Source: Desulfuromonadaceae bacterium UBA2294 (lineage in GTDB: Bacteria; Desulfobacterota; Desulfuromonadia; Desulfuromonadales; UBA2294). From it: a DNA stretch of 51,634 bases. The translations under genes were made by a program, and so were the position numbers. Under the pieces are notes generated by a model. The model did not search any database. It was not told where the DNA came from and saw only the letters and a list, made by a program, of their open reading frames with translations. Below are positions 15,733 through 22,978 of the stretch, piece by piece (within the stretch, counting starts at the first letter, position 1; each line of letters opens with the position of its first letter). The stretch spans positions 1 to 51,634 of the forward strand of contig DDWE01000158.1 in assembly GCA_002345625.1 (NCBI GenBank). The letters run 5' to 3'.

Positions 15733-15795
15733 GATGGCCCTTCCACAGCCGGACCTGCAGGGGGAGACAGTGCCCCACAGCTCTCGGCGGCCATC
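15733..15795 (-). promoter_or_regulatory. Structured RNA leader between rpmI and rplT
   Basis: On the minus strand GATGGCC and GGCCATC bracket about 49 bases that contain nested pairs (GCCG/CGGC, GGGG/CCCC), and the outer stem is followed by ATTTTTAA. The element occupies most of the rpmI-rplT spacer and ends 26 bases before rplT. It could be an L20 autoregulation site or a processing/attenuation signal. This is inference from folding by eye. Confidence 0.5.
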
Positions 15796-15811
15796 GAACA
15801 GATGCGATGAA

Positions 15812-16009
15812 TCAGATGTAGGGGATCAACCGGGCGATGTTCTTGGCATCGACATCGGCCACCAGAGTCCCCTGGCGCAGGTCACGCTTGCGCTTGGTCG
15901 TCTTTTTGGTCAGAATGTGGCTGGTAAAAGCTTTGTTACGGCGGATCTTGCCGGTGCCGGTTTTGCGAAAGCGCTTGGCGGCGCCGCGATTCGTTTTAAT
16001 TTTGGGCAT
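15812..16009 (-). CDS. rpmI: 50S ribosomal protein L35
   Basis: A 65-residue basic protein, MPKIKTNRGAAKRFRKTGTGKIRR, with the normal length and sequence of L35. It lies 19 bases after infC with a GGAGAGGG ribosome site and before rplT, in the conserved infC-rpmI-rplT operon. Confidence 0.98.
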   Translation of the reverse strand: MPKIKTNRGAAKRFRKTGTGKIRRNKAFTSHILTKKTTKRKRDLRQGTLVADVDAKNIARLIPYI

Positions 16010-16028
16010 AACCCTCTCCTTACAACGA

Positions 16029-16547
16029 TTATTTTTTCAGCGGGGCAACGACCATGGTCATGAAACGCCCTGCCATTCTGGGTGGCGATTCGATCAAGGC
16101 GATTTCCTTGATCTCTGCGGCTACTTTTTCCAGCAGATGTCTTCCATATTCAGGATGGGTCACTTCACGGCCACGGAACATGATCGTCACCTTGACCTTG
16201 TTGCCATCCTCCAGAAAACGCTGCACATTTTTCAATTTAAAATTGAAGTCATGCTCCTCGGTTTTAGGGCGCATTTTGACTTCTTTAAGCTCAACCCGGG
16301 CAGTCTTCTTCTTTGCCTCGGCGGCACGCTTGCTGGCTTGATACTTGTATTTACCGTAATCCATGATCCGGCAAACAGGCGGTGCGGCATTCGGCGAAAC
16401 TTCCACCAAATCGAGTCCGCGCTCTGCGGCCAGCGCCAGCGCTTCGTTGAGACCAAGAATACCGTGCTGCGTCCCCTCATCGTCGACTACGCGCAGTTCG
16501 CGCGCTCGGATCTCTTCGTTAATCCGGGTCGTTTCTTCCTTAGCTAT
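16029..16547 (-). CDS. infC: Translation initiation factor IF-3, probable AUA start
   Basis: A 172-residue factor that binds the 30S subunit and checks start-codon choice. The N-domain (INEEIRARELRVV...VSPNAAPPVCRIMDYGKY) and C-domain (EVKMRPKTEEHDFNFKLK) are complete. I place the start at an ATA codon (16547-16545) because AGGGAGGTG lies six bases before it and the product then begins at the usual IF-3 N-terminus. The nearest ATG, ten codons upstream at 16577, has no ribosome site and lies inside thrS. Rare start codons (AUU, AUC) are known for infC and underlie its self-regulation. The ribosome site overlaps the thrS stop. Confidence 0.93.
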   Translation of the reverse strand: MAKEETTRINEEIRARELRVVDDEGTQHGILGLNEALALAAERGLDLVEVSPNAAPPVCRIMDYGKYKYQASKRAAEAKKKTARVELKEVKMRPKTEEHDFNFKLKNVQRFLEDGNKVKVTIMFRGREVTHPEYGRHLLEKVAAEIKEIALIESPPRMAGRFMTMVVAPLKK

Positions 16548-16558
16548 GGCACACCTCC

Positions 16559-18475
16559 CTACTGATAACGGCTGCATTCCTCCGCGACAAACGCAACAAA
16601 CGCCTCCGGCGTCATGCTGTCGAGGTTTCTGCCGGAACGATGACGCGGTGCCACCGTCCCCTCTTCCATTTCACGATCCCCGATCACCAGCATATAGGGC
16701 GTTTTCGCCATCTGGGCTTCGCGGATCTTGAATCCAAGTTTTTCGTTCCGAAAATCTTTCTGAACACGCACACCCGCAGCACGCAACTGAGTAAACACCT
16801 GCTCAGCGTATGCCTGCTGGTTATCTGTTACATTGACAACAACAGCTTGAACCGGAGAAATCCAGAGCGGGAAGTTTCCGGCGTAATGCTCGATCAAAAC
16901 ACCGATAAACCGCTCAATCGCCCCGAGAATAACCCGGTGCACCATGACCGGCCGATGTTTCTCGCCGTCAGCCCCCACGTAGGTGAGGTCGAAACGCTCG
17001 GGCAGGGTAAAATCGCACTGGATTGTAGCACACTGCCACTTTCTGTCAAGAGCGTCCTTAAGCTTGATATCGATCTTCGGACCGTAGAAAGCGCCGTCGC
17101 CCTCGTTAATTTCATAAGGGAGGCCGGTGTCATCAAGAGCACTGATCAACGCCTTGGTCGCCCGCTCCCAATCGACATCAGAACCGATCGATTTCTCGGG
17201 CCGGGTGGAGATTTCCAACTCATACTCAAAACCGAAAATCGCCATAACGTCGCGGACGAAACCAAGTACCCCCTTGATCTCACCGTCAAGCTGCTCGGGC
17301 ATACATAAAATGTGGGCATCATCCTGGGTAAAACCGCGCACCCGCAGCAGACCGTGCAACACCCCGGACTTCTCATGGCGATGGACCGTGCCGAGCTCAA
17401 AATAACGCAAAGGCAGATCGCGATAAGAGCGCATCTGCGATTTGTAAATCAGCATATGAGCCAGGCAGTTCATCGGCTTGACGCCGTAGCTCTGCTCATC
17501 GATCTCCGTGAAATACATATTTTCACGGTAATTTTCGTAATGTCCCGAGGTTTTCCAAAGCTCGGTGCGCAGAATCTGCGGACCCATGACGATATCGTAA
17601 CCGCGCTTGAGATGCTCACGCCGCTCAAAGTCCTCAATCAGGGTGCGCAGCATGGCTCCGCGCGGGTGCCAGATCACCAGACCGGCTCCGGCTTCGTCGC
17701 TGAAAGAGAACAGATCAAGTTCACGACCCAGCTTGCGATGATCGCGTTTCCGCGCCTCTTCAAGCCGTTCCAGATACTTGTTCAGCTCTTTTTTATCCGG
17801 GAAAGCGGTCGCGTAGAGTCGTTGCAGCATGGCGTTTTTTTCACTGCCACGCCAATAAGCACCGGCGACACTGGTCAACTTGAAGGCCTTGATGTAACCG
17901 GTCGACGGCAGATGCGGCCCTCGACAGAGATCAACAAAAGGTCCCTGACGGTAAAGCGACACCGTTGACACGTCAAGATCTTCGATCAGCTCAACCTTGT
18001 ACGCCTCGCCCATTTCACGAAACAACTGGATCGCTTCATCGCGCGTCACCACTTCACGGGTGATCGGCATATCGGAAGCGGCCAGAGTGGCCATTTTGCC
18101 CTCAATCGCAGCGAAGTCCTCTGGAGAGAACGTGTGCTTCGGGCTGTAAAAATCGTAGTAGAAGCCGTTGTCGATCGCCGGACCGATCGTCACCTGAACC
18201 TTGTCACCGAAAAGTTCCTTGACAGCATGAGCCATTAGATGGGCGGTGGAATGACGATAAACTTCTAGGCCATCGGCCGACTTCAGGGTGATCAGTGCCA
18301 ATTTGGCGTCGGATTCAATCGGGGTGGAAACATCGACCAGCGTGTCATCGACCCGGGCGGCGACAGAGTCCTTGGCCAGACGTTCGCCAATAGATCGTGC
18401 AACGTCGAGGGGAGTCGACCCCTTCGCCATCTCTTTGACCGAACCGTCCGGAAGTTCGATACGAATCGATTCCAT
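16559..18475 (-). CDS. thrS: Threonyl-tRNA synthetase
   Basis: A 638-residue class II synthetase with the full set of domains: TGS (IRIELPDGSVKEMAKG), second editing domain with the HSTAHLMAHAVKELF motif, catalytic core with zinc ligands in MNCLAHM and the motif 2/3 regions (GTVHRHEKSGVLHGLLRVRG; VHRVILGAIERFIG), and a C-terminal anticodon domain. The ATG at 18475 is chosen because GGAG lies six bases upstream; another ATG four codons earlier lacks this. It follows tRNA-Val with a hairpin between, and its stop overlaps the infC ribosome site. Confidence 0.97.
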   Translation of the reverse strand: MESIRIELPDGSVKEMAKGSTPLDVARSIGERLAKDSVAARVDDTLVDVSTPIESDAKLALITLKSADGLEVYRHSTAHLMAHAVKELFGDKVQVTIGPAIDNGFYYDFYSPKHTFSPEDFAAIEGKMATLAASDMPITREVVTRDEAIQLFREMGEAYKVELIEDLDVSTVSLYRQGPFVDLCRGPHLPSTGYIKAFKLTSVAGAYWRGSEKNAMLQRLYATAFPDKKELNKYLERLEEARKRDHRKLGRELDLFSFSDEAGAGLVIWHPRGAMLRTLIEDFERREHLKRGYDIVMGPQILRTELWKTSGHYENYRENMYFTEIDEQSYGVKPMNCLAHMLIYKSQMRSYRDLPLRYFELGTVHRHEKSGVLHGLLRVRGFTQDDAHILCMPEQLDGEIKGVLGFVRDVMAIFGFEYELEISTRPEKSIGSDVDWERATKALISALDDTGLPYEINEGDGAFYGPKIDIKLKDALDRKWQCATIQCDFTLPERFDLTYVGADGEKHRPVMVHRVILGAIERFIGVLIEHYAGNFPLWISPVQAVVVNVTDNQQAYAEQVFTQLRAAGVRVQKDFRNEKLGFKIREAQMAKTPYMLVIGDREMEEGTVAPRHRSGRNLDSMTPEAFVAFVAEECSRYQ

Positions 18476-18495
18476 TGCCTGCTCCATGAATGAAA

Positions 18496-18517
18496 AGAGG
18501 CATCGACTGATGCCTCT
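18496..18517 (-). terminator. Hairpin between tRNA-Val and thrS
   Basis: A perfect nine-base stem AGAGGCATC/GATGCCTCT with loop AGTC is followed on the minus strand by TTTTC. It could trim or partly terminate the tRNA transcript while letting some polymerase through to thrS, which has no separate promoter that I can see. Confidence 0.55.
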
Positions 18518-18541
18518 CTATCGCAACGACGTAAAAAAATC

Positions 18542-18616
18542 TGGTAGGCACGCCCGGGATTGAACCGGGGACCCCTACCGTGTCAGGGTAGTGCTCTCCC
18601 ACTGAGCTACGTGCCT
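18542..18616 (-). tRNA. tRNA-Val (anticodon GAC)
   Basis: A 75-base cloverleaf on the minus strand: acceptor AGGCACG with CGTGCCT, D-arm GCTCAGTGGGAGAGC, anticodon stem CTACC/GGTAG around CTGACAC (anticodon GAC), T-loop GGTTCAATCC, discriminator A and encoded CCA. It lies directly upstream of thrS and behind its own promoter. Confidence 0.97.
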
Positions 18617-18634
18617 ACGTCATCAGCGCCGGTA

Positions 18635-18664
18635 TGAATATCAGAATAGGTGAAATGATGTCAA
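18635..18664 (-). promoter_or_regulatory. Sigma-70 promoter for tRNA-Val and probably thrS operon
   Basis: Minus strand: perfect TTGACA (18664-18659), 18-base spacer, TATTCA (18640-18635). The start point falls about 12 bases before the tRNA 5' end, as expected of a stable-RNA promoter. Confidence 0.75.
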
Positions 18665-18693
18665 GAACTTTCACCTGTTTTTGGTTATTAACG

Positions 18694-18732
18694 AAAAAAA
18701 AACGGCTCTCCCTTGGACACAAGAAAGAGCCG
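18694..18732 (-). terminator. Terminator of the FadL-family gene
   Basis: Minus strand: stem CGGCTCT/AGAGCCG with a 16-base loop, followed by nine T residues. It lies 12 bases after the porin stop codon. Confidence 0.9.
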
Positions 18733-18743
18733 CGCTTTTCAGG

Positions 18744-20030
18744 TCAGAATTTGTAGGACATCTCGGCGCTGATAATATCGACCTGGTTGTCGAACGAACC
18801 GACCAAGGCATTAAGGTTAGTCGCACTGTTGAGATTCACTGTACCGTTTTTAACATAAAGGTGAGCATAGCCAAAATCAGCCGCCCAATTACCACTGGCA
18901 TAACCAGCTCCGAATGCCACCCAATAGCGGTCATTACCGGGGATGCGCGGCGTACGATAGTTGTCAGGAATCGGTGAAGTATCAAGGGCGACACCACCAC
19001 GGAGAGTCAGTTGCGGTGTGGGATTAAAGGCGGCTCCAACCGAATAACGCATGTTGTCACGCCAGTTCTCTGGCGTAGTGGTACTTTTGATGGGAAGACC
19101 CGGCCCACCAATACCTAGGTCAAAATCGATTTTCAATTCTTTGAAAACACTCCAGTCGGTCCACATGGCATCAGCCATCATCGCAAACTCTGGAGAAAAC
19201 CGATGATATAAACTGACTTGCGCGCTGGCAGGGAGAGAAATATCGCCACCAACACCTTGCGCAGGGAAAAAAGCTGCGGGGATGCCTGGTGCAGAGGTAA
19301 AATCAAAATTCACGTCCCCTTTTAAATGTTGATCAACCTGAGAACGGTAGGATGCGCCTAGTCGCGTACGAGCATCATCAGTTGTAAGCAATAATCCGAA
19401 ATTGTAACCAAAACCCCAGTCATCAGCAGTCATTTCGGAGAAGACATCATTTCCGGGTGCGGCATAAATCATCGAACTGAGTGTCGCCTCAATATACTGG
19501 GCGCTGATGCCGGCGCCAGCACTAAGGTTCTTATTAATTTTGTAAGCCATTGATGGGTTGATATTGATGGTCTTCACATCAGACCCGACGGCATGATAAC
19601 GACCAACCCAGGAACGGTCGTACTCGGTCGCCATCCCAAAAGGGGCGTTGATACCTATACCAAAGACGACACCGTTACCGGGATTGTGAACCAGATAGGC
19701 GTTTGGAACCGGCTTCAACTGGCCGCCATTCCCATCAGCAGTACTAGCAAGAATCGAAGCACCAGCACGATCGGTTGCGACAGTTGCCCGAAAATCAGCT
19801 TGCGGCACGATGACATGAATCCCGGCGGTGCTCTGTGTCCCCTCCAACAAGGTCATTCCGGCCGGATTAAAAAAAACCGTACTGGCATCTTCGGCGGCGG
19901 CGGCACCGCCAGAATAGGCAGTACCAAGTCCCTTGACACTCTGTTCGATCAGGGCAAAACCAGCGGCAAAGGACTGTCCGGCGCATAGCAGGAAACAACT
20001 GGTCAAAAGCAGGACGATTCGCATCTTCAT
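18744..20030 (-). CDS. OmpP1/FadL-family outer-membrane transport protein
   Basis: A 428-residue outer-membrane beta-barrel. A signal peptide (MKMRIVLLLTSCF...SFA) is followed by the family's N-terminal hatch sequence with FALIEQSVKGLGTAYSGG, EDASTVFFNPAGMT, repeated amphipathic strands and a C-terminal Phe (MSYKF) typical of barrels folded by Bam. FadL proteins pass long-chain fatty acids or aromatic hydrocarbons. The substrate here is not visible. The ATG at 20030 has GGAGGAG upstream. It is monocistronic, with its own terminator. Confidence 0.9.
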   Translation of the reverse strand: MKMRIVLLLTSCFLLCAGQSFAAGFALIEQSVKGLGTAYSGGAAAAEDASTVFFNPAGMTLLEGTQSTAGIHVIVPQADFRATVATDRAGASILASTADGNGGQLKPVPNAYLVHNPGNGVVFGIGINAPFGMATEYDRSWVGRYHAVGSDVKTININPSMAYKINKNLSAGAGISAQYIEATLSSMIYAAPGNDVFSEMTADDWGFGYNFGLLLTTDDARTRLGASYRSQVDQHLKGDVNFDFTSAPGIPAAFFPAQGVGGDISLPASAQVSLYHRFSPEFAMMADAMWTDWSVFKELKIDFDLGIGGPGLPIKSTTTPENWRDNMRYSVGAAFNPTPQLTLRGGVALDTSPIPDNYRTPRIPGNDRYWVAFGAGYASGNWAADFGYAHLYVKNGTVNLNSATNLNALVGSFDNQVDIISAEMSYKF

Positions 20031-20137
20031 GAAAGGCTCCTCCATCGGGGGTAGTATCGGCATTGCACTGCAGAGAAAATAGCGACAAACAAAAATTATT
20101 TCAAGAAAATAGAATACTGTTCTGATTTACAATAAAT

Positions 20138-20172
20138 AATGGCGATCTTCTGTGAGGGAAGACCGCCATTTT
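20138..20172 (-). terminator. Terminator of the homoserine dehydrogenase operon
   Basis: A 13-base, one-mismatch stem (AATGGCGGTCTTC/GAAGATCGCCATT) with a seven-base loop, followed on the minus strand by an AT-rich run ATTTATT. It lies 25 bases after the hom stop. Confidence 0.75.
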
Positions 20173-20196
20173 GTGATTTAAATGTACCTGAATCGC

Positions 20197-21507
20197 TCAG
20201 TCCATTTCACTCTCAATACGAATGAACCGGGTCTGTTCCTGTACTACATCGAGGTGGTCGATTTCAGCAATGGCCTTGCGTACATCGGCCTCACATGCTT
20301 CGTGGGTCATAAAGACCAGAGGAACCGCACCGCCGATCTGGCGCTCAGGCTGGATCATCGAAGAGATGCTGATACGGTGCTCGCCAAGGATCCCGGCAAT
20401 CTTGGCCAAAACACCCGGCTTATCGAGAACGCTGACCCGCAGGTAATACTGGGTAACAATCTCATCCATCGATTTAATCGGAATATCGGTGATCGCTTCA
20501 GGAACATAGGCCATAGCCGGGGTACGCTGGCCGACACCAGACTGGACGCCGCGGGCAATCGACATAACATCACCCATGACTGCACTGGCGGTCGCGTCCA
20601 TCCCGGCTCCGCGACCGTACTGCATGACCGGACCGACAAAATCGCCGAACAGGCGCACGGCGTTGAACACACCATCGACGTCGGACAAAGGGTAATACAG
20701 CGGAATCATGGTCGGGTGAACGCGGGCTTCTATCTGACCATCGACCATCTTGCCGATGGCCAGCAGTTTGATCTTGTAACCGAACTGCTGCGCATACTGA
20801 ATATCAAGTGGGGAGATTTGACTGATCCCTTCGGTATGGACCGATTTAAAATTGATCCGGGTACCGAAACACAGTCCAATCAGCAACGCCAGTTTGTGCG
20901 CCGTGTCGACACCCTCAATGTCAAAAGTCGGGTCGGCCTCGGCATAGCCATTGGCTTGTGCATCGTGCAGCACCTCGGTGAACTCAGCCCCTTCATTGGT
21001 CATTCGGGTCAAAATGTAATTGCAGGTGCCATTGAGGATACCGAAGACGGTGCGGAAGCGATTGGCGCAGAGATTTTCCTTGATCGAAGAGATGATCGGA
21101 ATACCGCCGGCTACAGCTGCCTCAAACATAACCTCCACCCCTTTGCGCGCGGCAGCGGCGAAGATCTCCGGACCATGCAGCGCGAGCAGAGCTTTGTTGG
21201 CCGTCACAACATGCTTGCCATTCTCGATGGCGCGCAGGACGAAGGTTCGAGCCGGCTCATATCCGCCGATCAACTCAACGACAATATCGATATCGGGGTT
21301 ATCGAGCACATCAGCCGCCTGAGTACTGAGCAAACCGGGTTCGACAATGACACCACGATCAGTCACGATATCAAGGTCGACGACGCGCTGCAGACGTAAC
21401 GAAGCACCTAGACGGGCGGCAAGCAGATCGGCATTCTGCTGGAACACCTTGATAACCCCGGTGCCAATGGTACCAAAACCTAACAATCCTACACGAATTT
21501 CTTTCAT
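20197..21507 (-). CDS. hom: Homoserine dehydrogenase
   Basis: A 436-residue enzyme that reduces aspartate semialdehyde to homoserine for threonine and methionine synthesis. It has an NAD(P)-binding start VGLLGFGTIGTGV, the catalytic domain (KENLCANRFRTVFGILNGTCNYILT, EGVDTAHKLALL) and a C-terminal ACT domain (LRVSVLDKPGVLAKIAGIL) for feedback control by an amino acid, usually threonine. The ATG at 21507 is set by GAGG; an in-frame extension of 26 codons overlaps the upstream gene without a ribosome site. It is the last gene of the unit running from glyA or ribD. Confidence 0.96.
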   Translation of the reverse strand: MKEIRVGLLGFGTIGTGVIKVFQQNADLLAARLGASLRLQRVVDLDIVTDRGVIVEPGLLSTQAADVLDNPDIDIVVELIGGYEPARTFVLRAIENGKHVVTANKALLALHGPEIFAAAARKGVEVMFEAAVAGGIPIISSIKENLCANRFRTVFGILNGTCNYILTRMTNEGAEFTEVLHDAQANGYAEADPTFDIEGVDTAHKLALLIGLCFGTRINFKSVHTEGISQISPLDIQYAQQFGYKIKLLAIGKMVDGQIEARVHPTMIPLYYPLSDVDGVFNAVRLFGDFVGPVMQYGRGAGMDATASAVMGDVMSIARGVQSGVGQRTPAMAYVPEAITDIPIKSMDEIVTQYYLRVSVLDKPGVLAKIAGILGEHRISISSMIQPERQIGGAVPLVFMTHEACEADVRKAIAEIDHLDVVQEQTRFIRIESEMD

Positions 21508-21523
21508 GACAAACCTCGGTGGT

Positions 21524-22021
21524 TCAGGGGTGGGCATCCGCTTGCTGCGCGACCAGGGTGTCGGCGGCAGAGACAACCGGAACAAAGGTTAAAAGGCATT
21601 CAAGATGCTGAAAACGACGATCATTGCGGGCCTCGTCGACCAAATCGGCCAGTTCTGCCACCGGCAGGCTGCCGTCATCATCCAGGCACAGTGCCAAACG
21701 GCTGAAACCGGCATTTGCGCAGACCTCAAGCAGGTTCTTGATCAAACGCTGCCACGATGCCCGATTCAGGCGCCGGCGTGAGCCGCCGCCGAGCATAAGT
21801 GCCCAGGCTGATTGCAGCTTCCCATTGTTGCAACAGACCAGTGCATCCGCTGTTGCGCCGGTGACCCGACCCTGCAATAACAGTTTGGTCAGATGACCAT
21901 TAAGGCGCCAATCGAGATACGATGCGGCTCCGCGCAGGGGGCGATCATCCTCGAAAAACAGGGCTGCGACCACCTCACCATCCATACGGTCGGGGGGCAG
22001 ATCGAGAAGCCGTTCAGTCAT
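21524..22021 (-). CDS. Stand-alone M17 aminopeptidase N-terminal-like protein
   Basis: A 165-residue cytoplasmic protein. The stretch ALFFEDDRPLRGAASYLDWR, then LLLQGRVTGATAD and SAWALMLGGGSRRRLN, follows the non-catalytic N-terminal (macro-like) domain of leucyl aminopeptidases of family M17. The metal-binding catalytic domain is absent and the gene ends normally, so it is not just truncated at a window edge. Its start overlaps the nusB stop (ATGA), so it is part of the rib-nusB operon. Function is unknown; it might bind an ADP-ribose-like or peptide ligand, which is speculation. Confidence 0.8.
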   Translation of the reverse strand: MTERLLDLPPDRMDGEVVAALFFEDDRPLRGAASYLDWRLNGHLTKLLLQGRVTGATADALVCCNNGKLQSAWALMLGGGSRRRLNRASWQRLIKNLLEVCANAGFSRLALCLDDDGSLPVAELADLVDEARNDRRFQHLECLLTFVPVVSAADTLVAQQADAHP

Positions 22022-22488
22022 CGGGCCTCGGCTCGCAGGCGGCGGGAAATTTTATCGAGAATGCCATTGATGAACGGCGGCGTATCCTTGGACCCGTAAC
22101 GCTTACCGATCTCAATGGCTTCATTGATAACGACATTGGCCGGAACGTCAGGGTCGTGCATCAGTTCGTGCGTCGCCAGTCGCAGTAAAGACAGATCGAC
22201 ACGCGCCATCCGATCGAGGGCCCAGTTGGTCGAGCATTCAGAGATCACCGTATCGATGTGGTTCAGATCATCGACAACGCCGCGCACCAGGGCTTCGGCA
22301 AAAGCACGTACATGACCCGGCAACGGGGTCGGATCTTCTTCGACCGCCTCGCCAAGCACATCGTTGTGAAAACGGAAGTTGGCCCAGAAGTCGTCAAGAA
22401 TACCGTCAATTTCGGTGTCATGGTCATACAGACTGTAAAGAACCTTAAGGGCCAGTTCGCGCCCGGCTCGCCGAGTACCCTGCCCCAT
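22018..22488 (-). CDS. nusB: Transcription antitermination factor NusB
   Basis: A 156-residue all-helical RNA-binding protein that with NusE recognises boxA in rRNA transcripts. RRAGRELALKVLYSLY at the N-terminus and VVINEAIEIGKRYGSKDTPPFINGIL at the C-terminus are family signatures. The start overlaps the ribH stop (TGATG) with GGAGG before it. The ribH-nusB pairing is very common in bacteria. Confidence 0.96.
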   Translation of the reverse strand: MGQGTRRAGRELALKVLYSLYDHDTEIDGILDDFWANFRFHNDVLGEAVEEDPTPLPGHVRAFAEALVRGVVDDLNHIDTVISECSTNWALDRMARVDLSLLRLATHELMHDPDVPANVVINEAIEIGKRYGSKDTPPFINGILDKISRRLRAEAR

Positions 22489-22958
22489 CAGGCCTCCATC
22501 GACCGCAGCAGGTTGACCATCTCGATGGCGGTCATCGCTGCTTCGAACCCTTTGTTGCCGGCTTTGGTTCCGGCACGTTCGACCGCCTGTTCGATGTTAT
22601 CGGTCGTAAGGACACCAAAGGCTACCGGGATGCCAGTGTCGAGGCCGACCGAAGCAATCCCTTTGGAGACTTCGGCGCTGACATAATCAAAATGAGGCGT
22701 CGCACCACGGATCACAGCACCGAGGCAGATAATGGCATCGTACTTCTTCGAATCGGCCATTTTTTTCGTCACCAGCGGCAGCTCAAATGCGCCGGGAACA
22801 CGTACGACCGTCAGATCCGCCTCAGCGGCTCCATGCCGGCGCAGTGCATCAATGGCGCCTTCCAGCAGGCGCTCGGCAATGAAACTGTTAAAACGGCTCA
22901 CTGCCAGTCCAACCTTCAATCCAGTCGCATCCAGTTTTCCATCAATCTGGTTCGCCAT
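22488..22958 (-). CDS. ribH: 6,7-dimethyl-8-ribityllumazine synthase
   Basis: A 156-residue subunit of the lumazine synthase capsid, which joins the ribityl-uracil and butanone-phosphate precursors of riboflavin. SRFNSFIAERLLEGAIDALRR, PGAFELPLVTKKMA, the catalytic-loop region GAVIRGATPHFDYV and FGVLTTDNIEQAVERAG are all present. AGGAGAG precedes the ATG. It sits between ribBA and nusB. Confidence 0.97.
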   Translation of the reverse strand: MANQIDGKLDATGLKVGLAVSRFNSFIAERLLEGAIDALRRHGAAEADLTVVRVPGAFELPLVTKKMADSKKYDAIICLGAVIRGATPHFDYVSAEVSKGIASVGLDTGIPVAFGVLTTDNIEQAVERAGTKAGNKGFEAAMTAIEMVNLLRSMEA

Positions 22959-22978
22959 GGTCTCTCTCCTGCTCTGAT

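Noticed and set aside
14882..16063. 393-residue plus-strand open frame
   Set aside because: It crosses pheS, the terminator, rplT and rpmI on the opposite strand and has no domain signature.
15218..18541. T-box leader before pheS or thrS
   Set aside because: The spacers are short and lack a T-box core (TGGNACCGCG-like) sequence.
20182..21399. 405-residue plus-strand open frame
   Set aside because: Shadow of homoserine dehydrogenase; His/Asn-rich composition typical of antisense frames.
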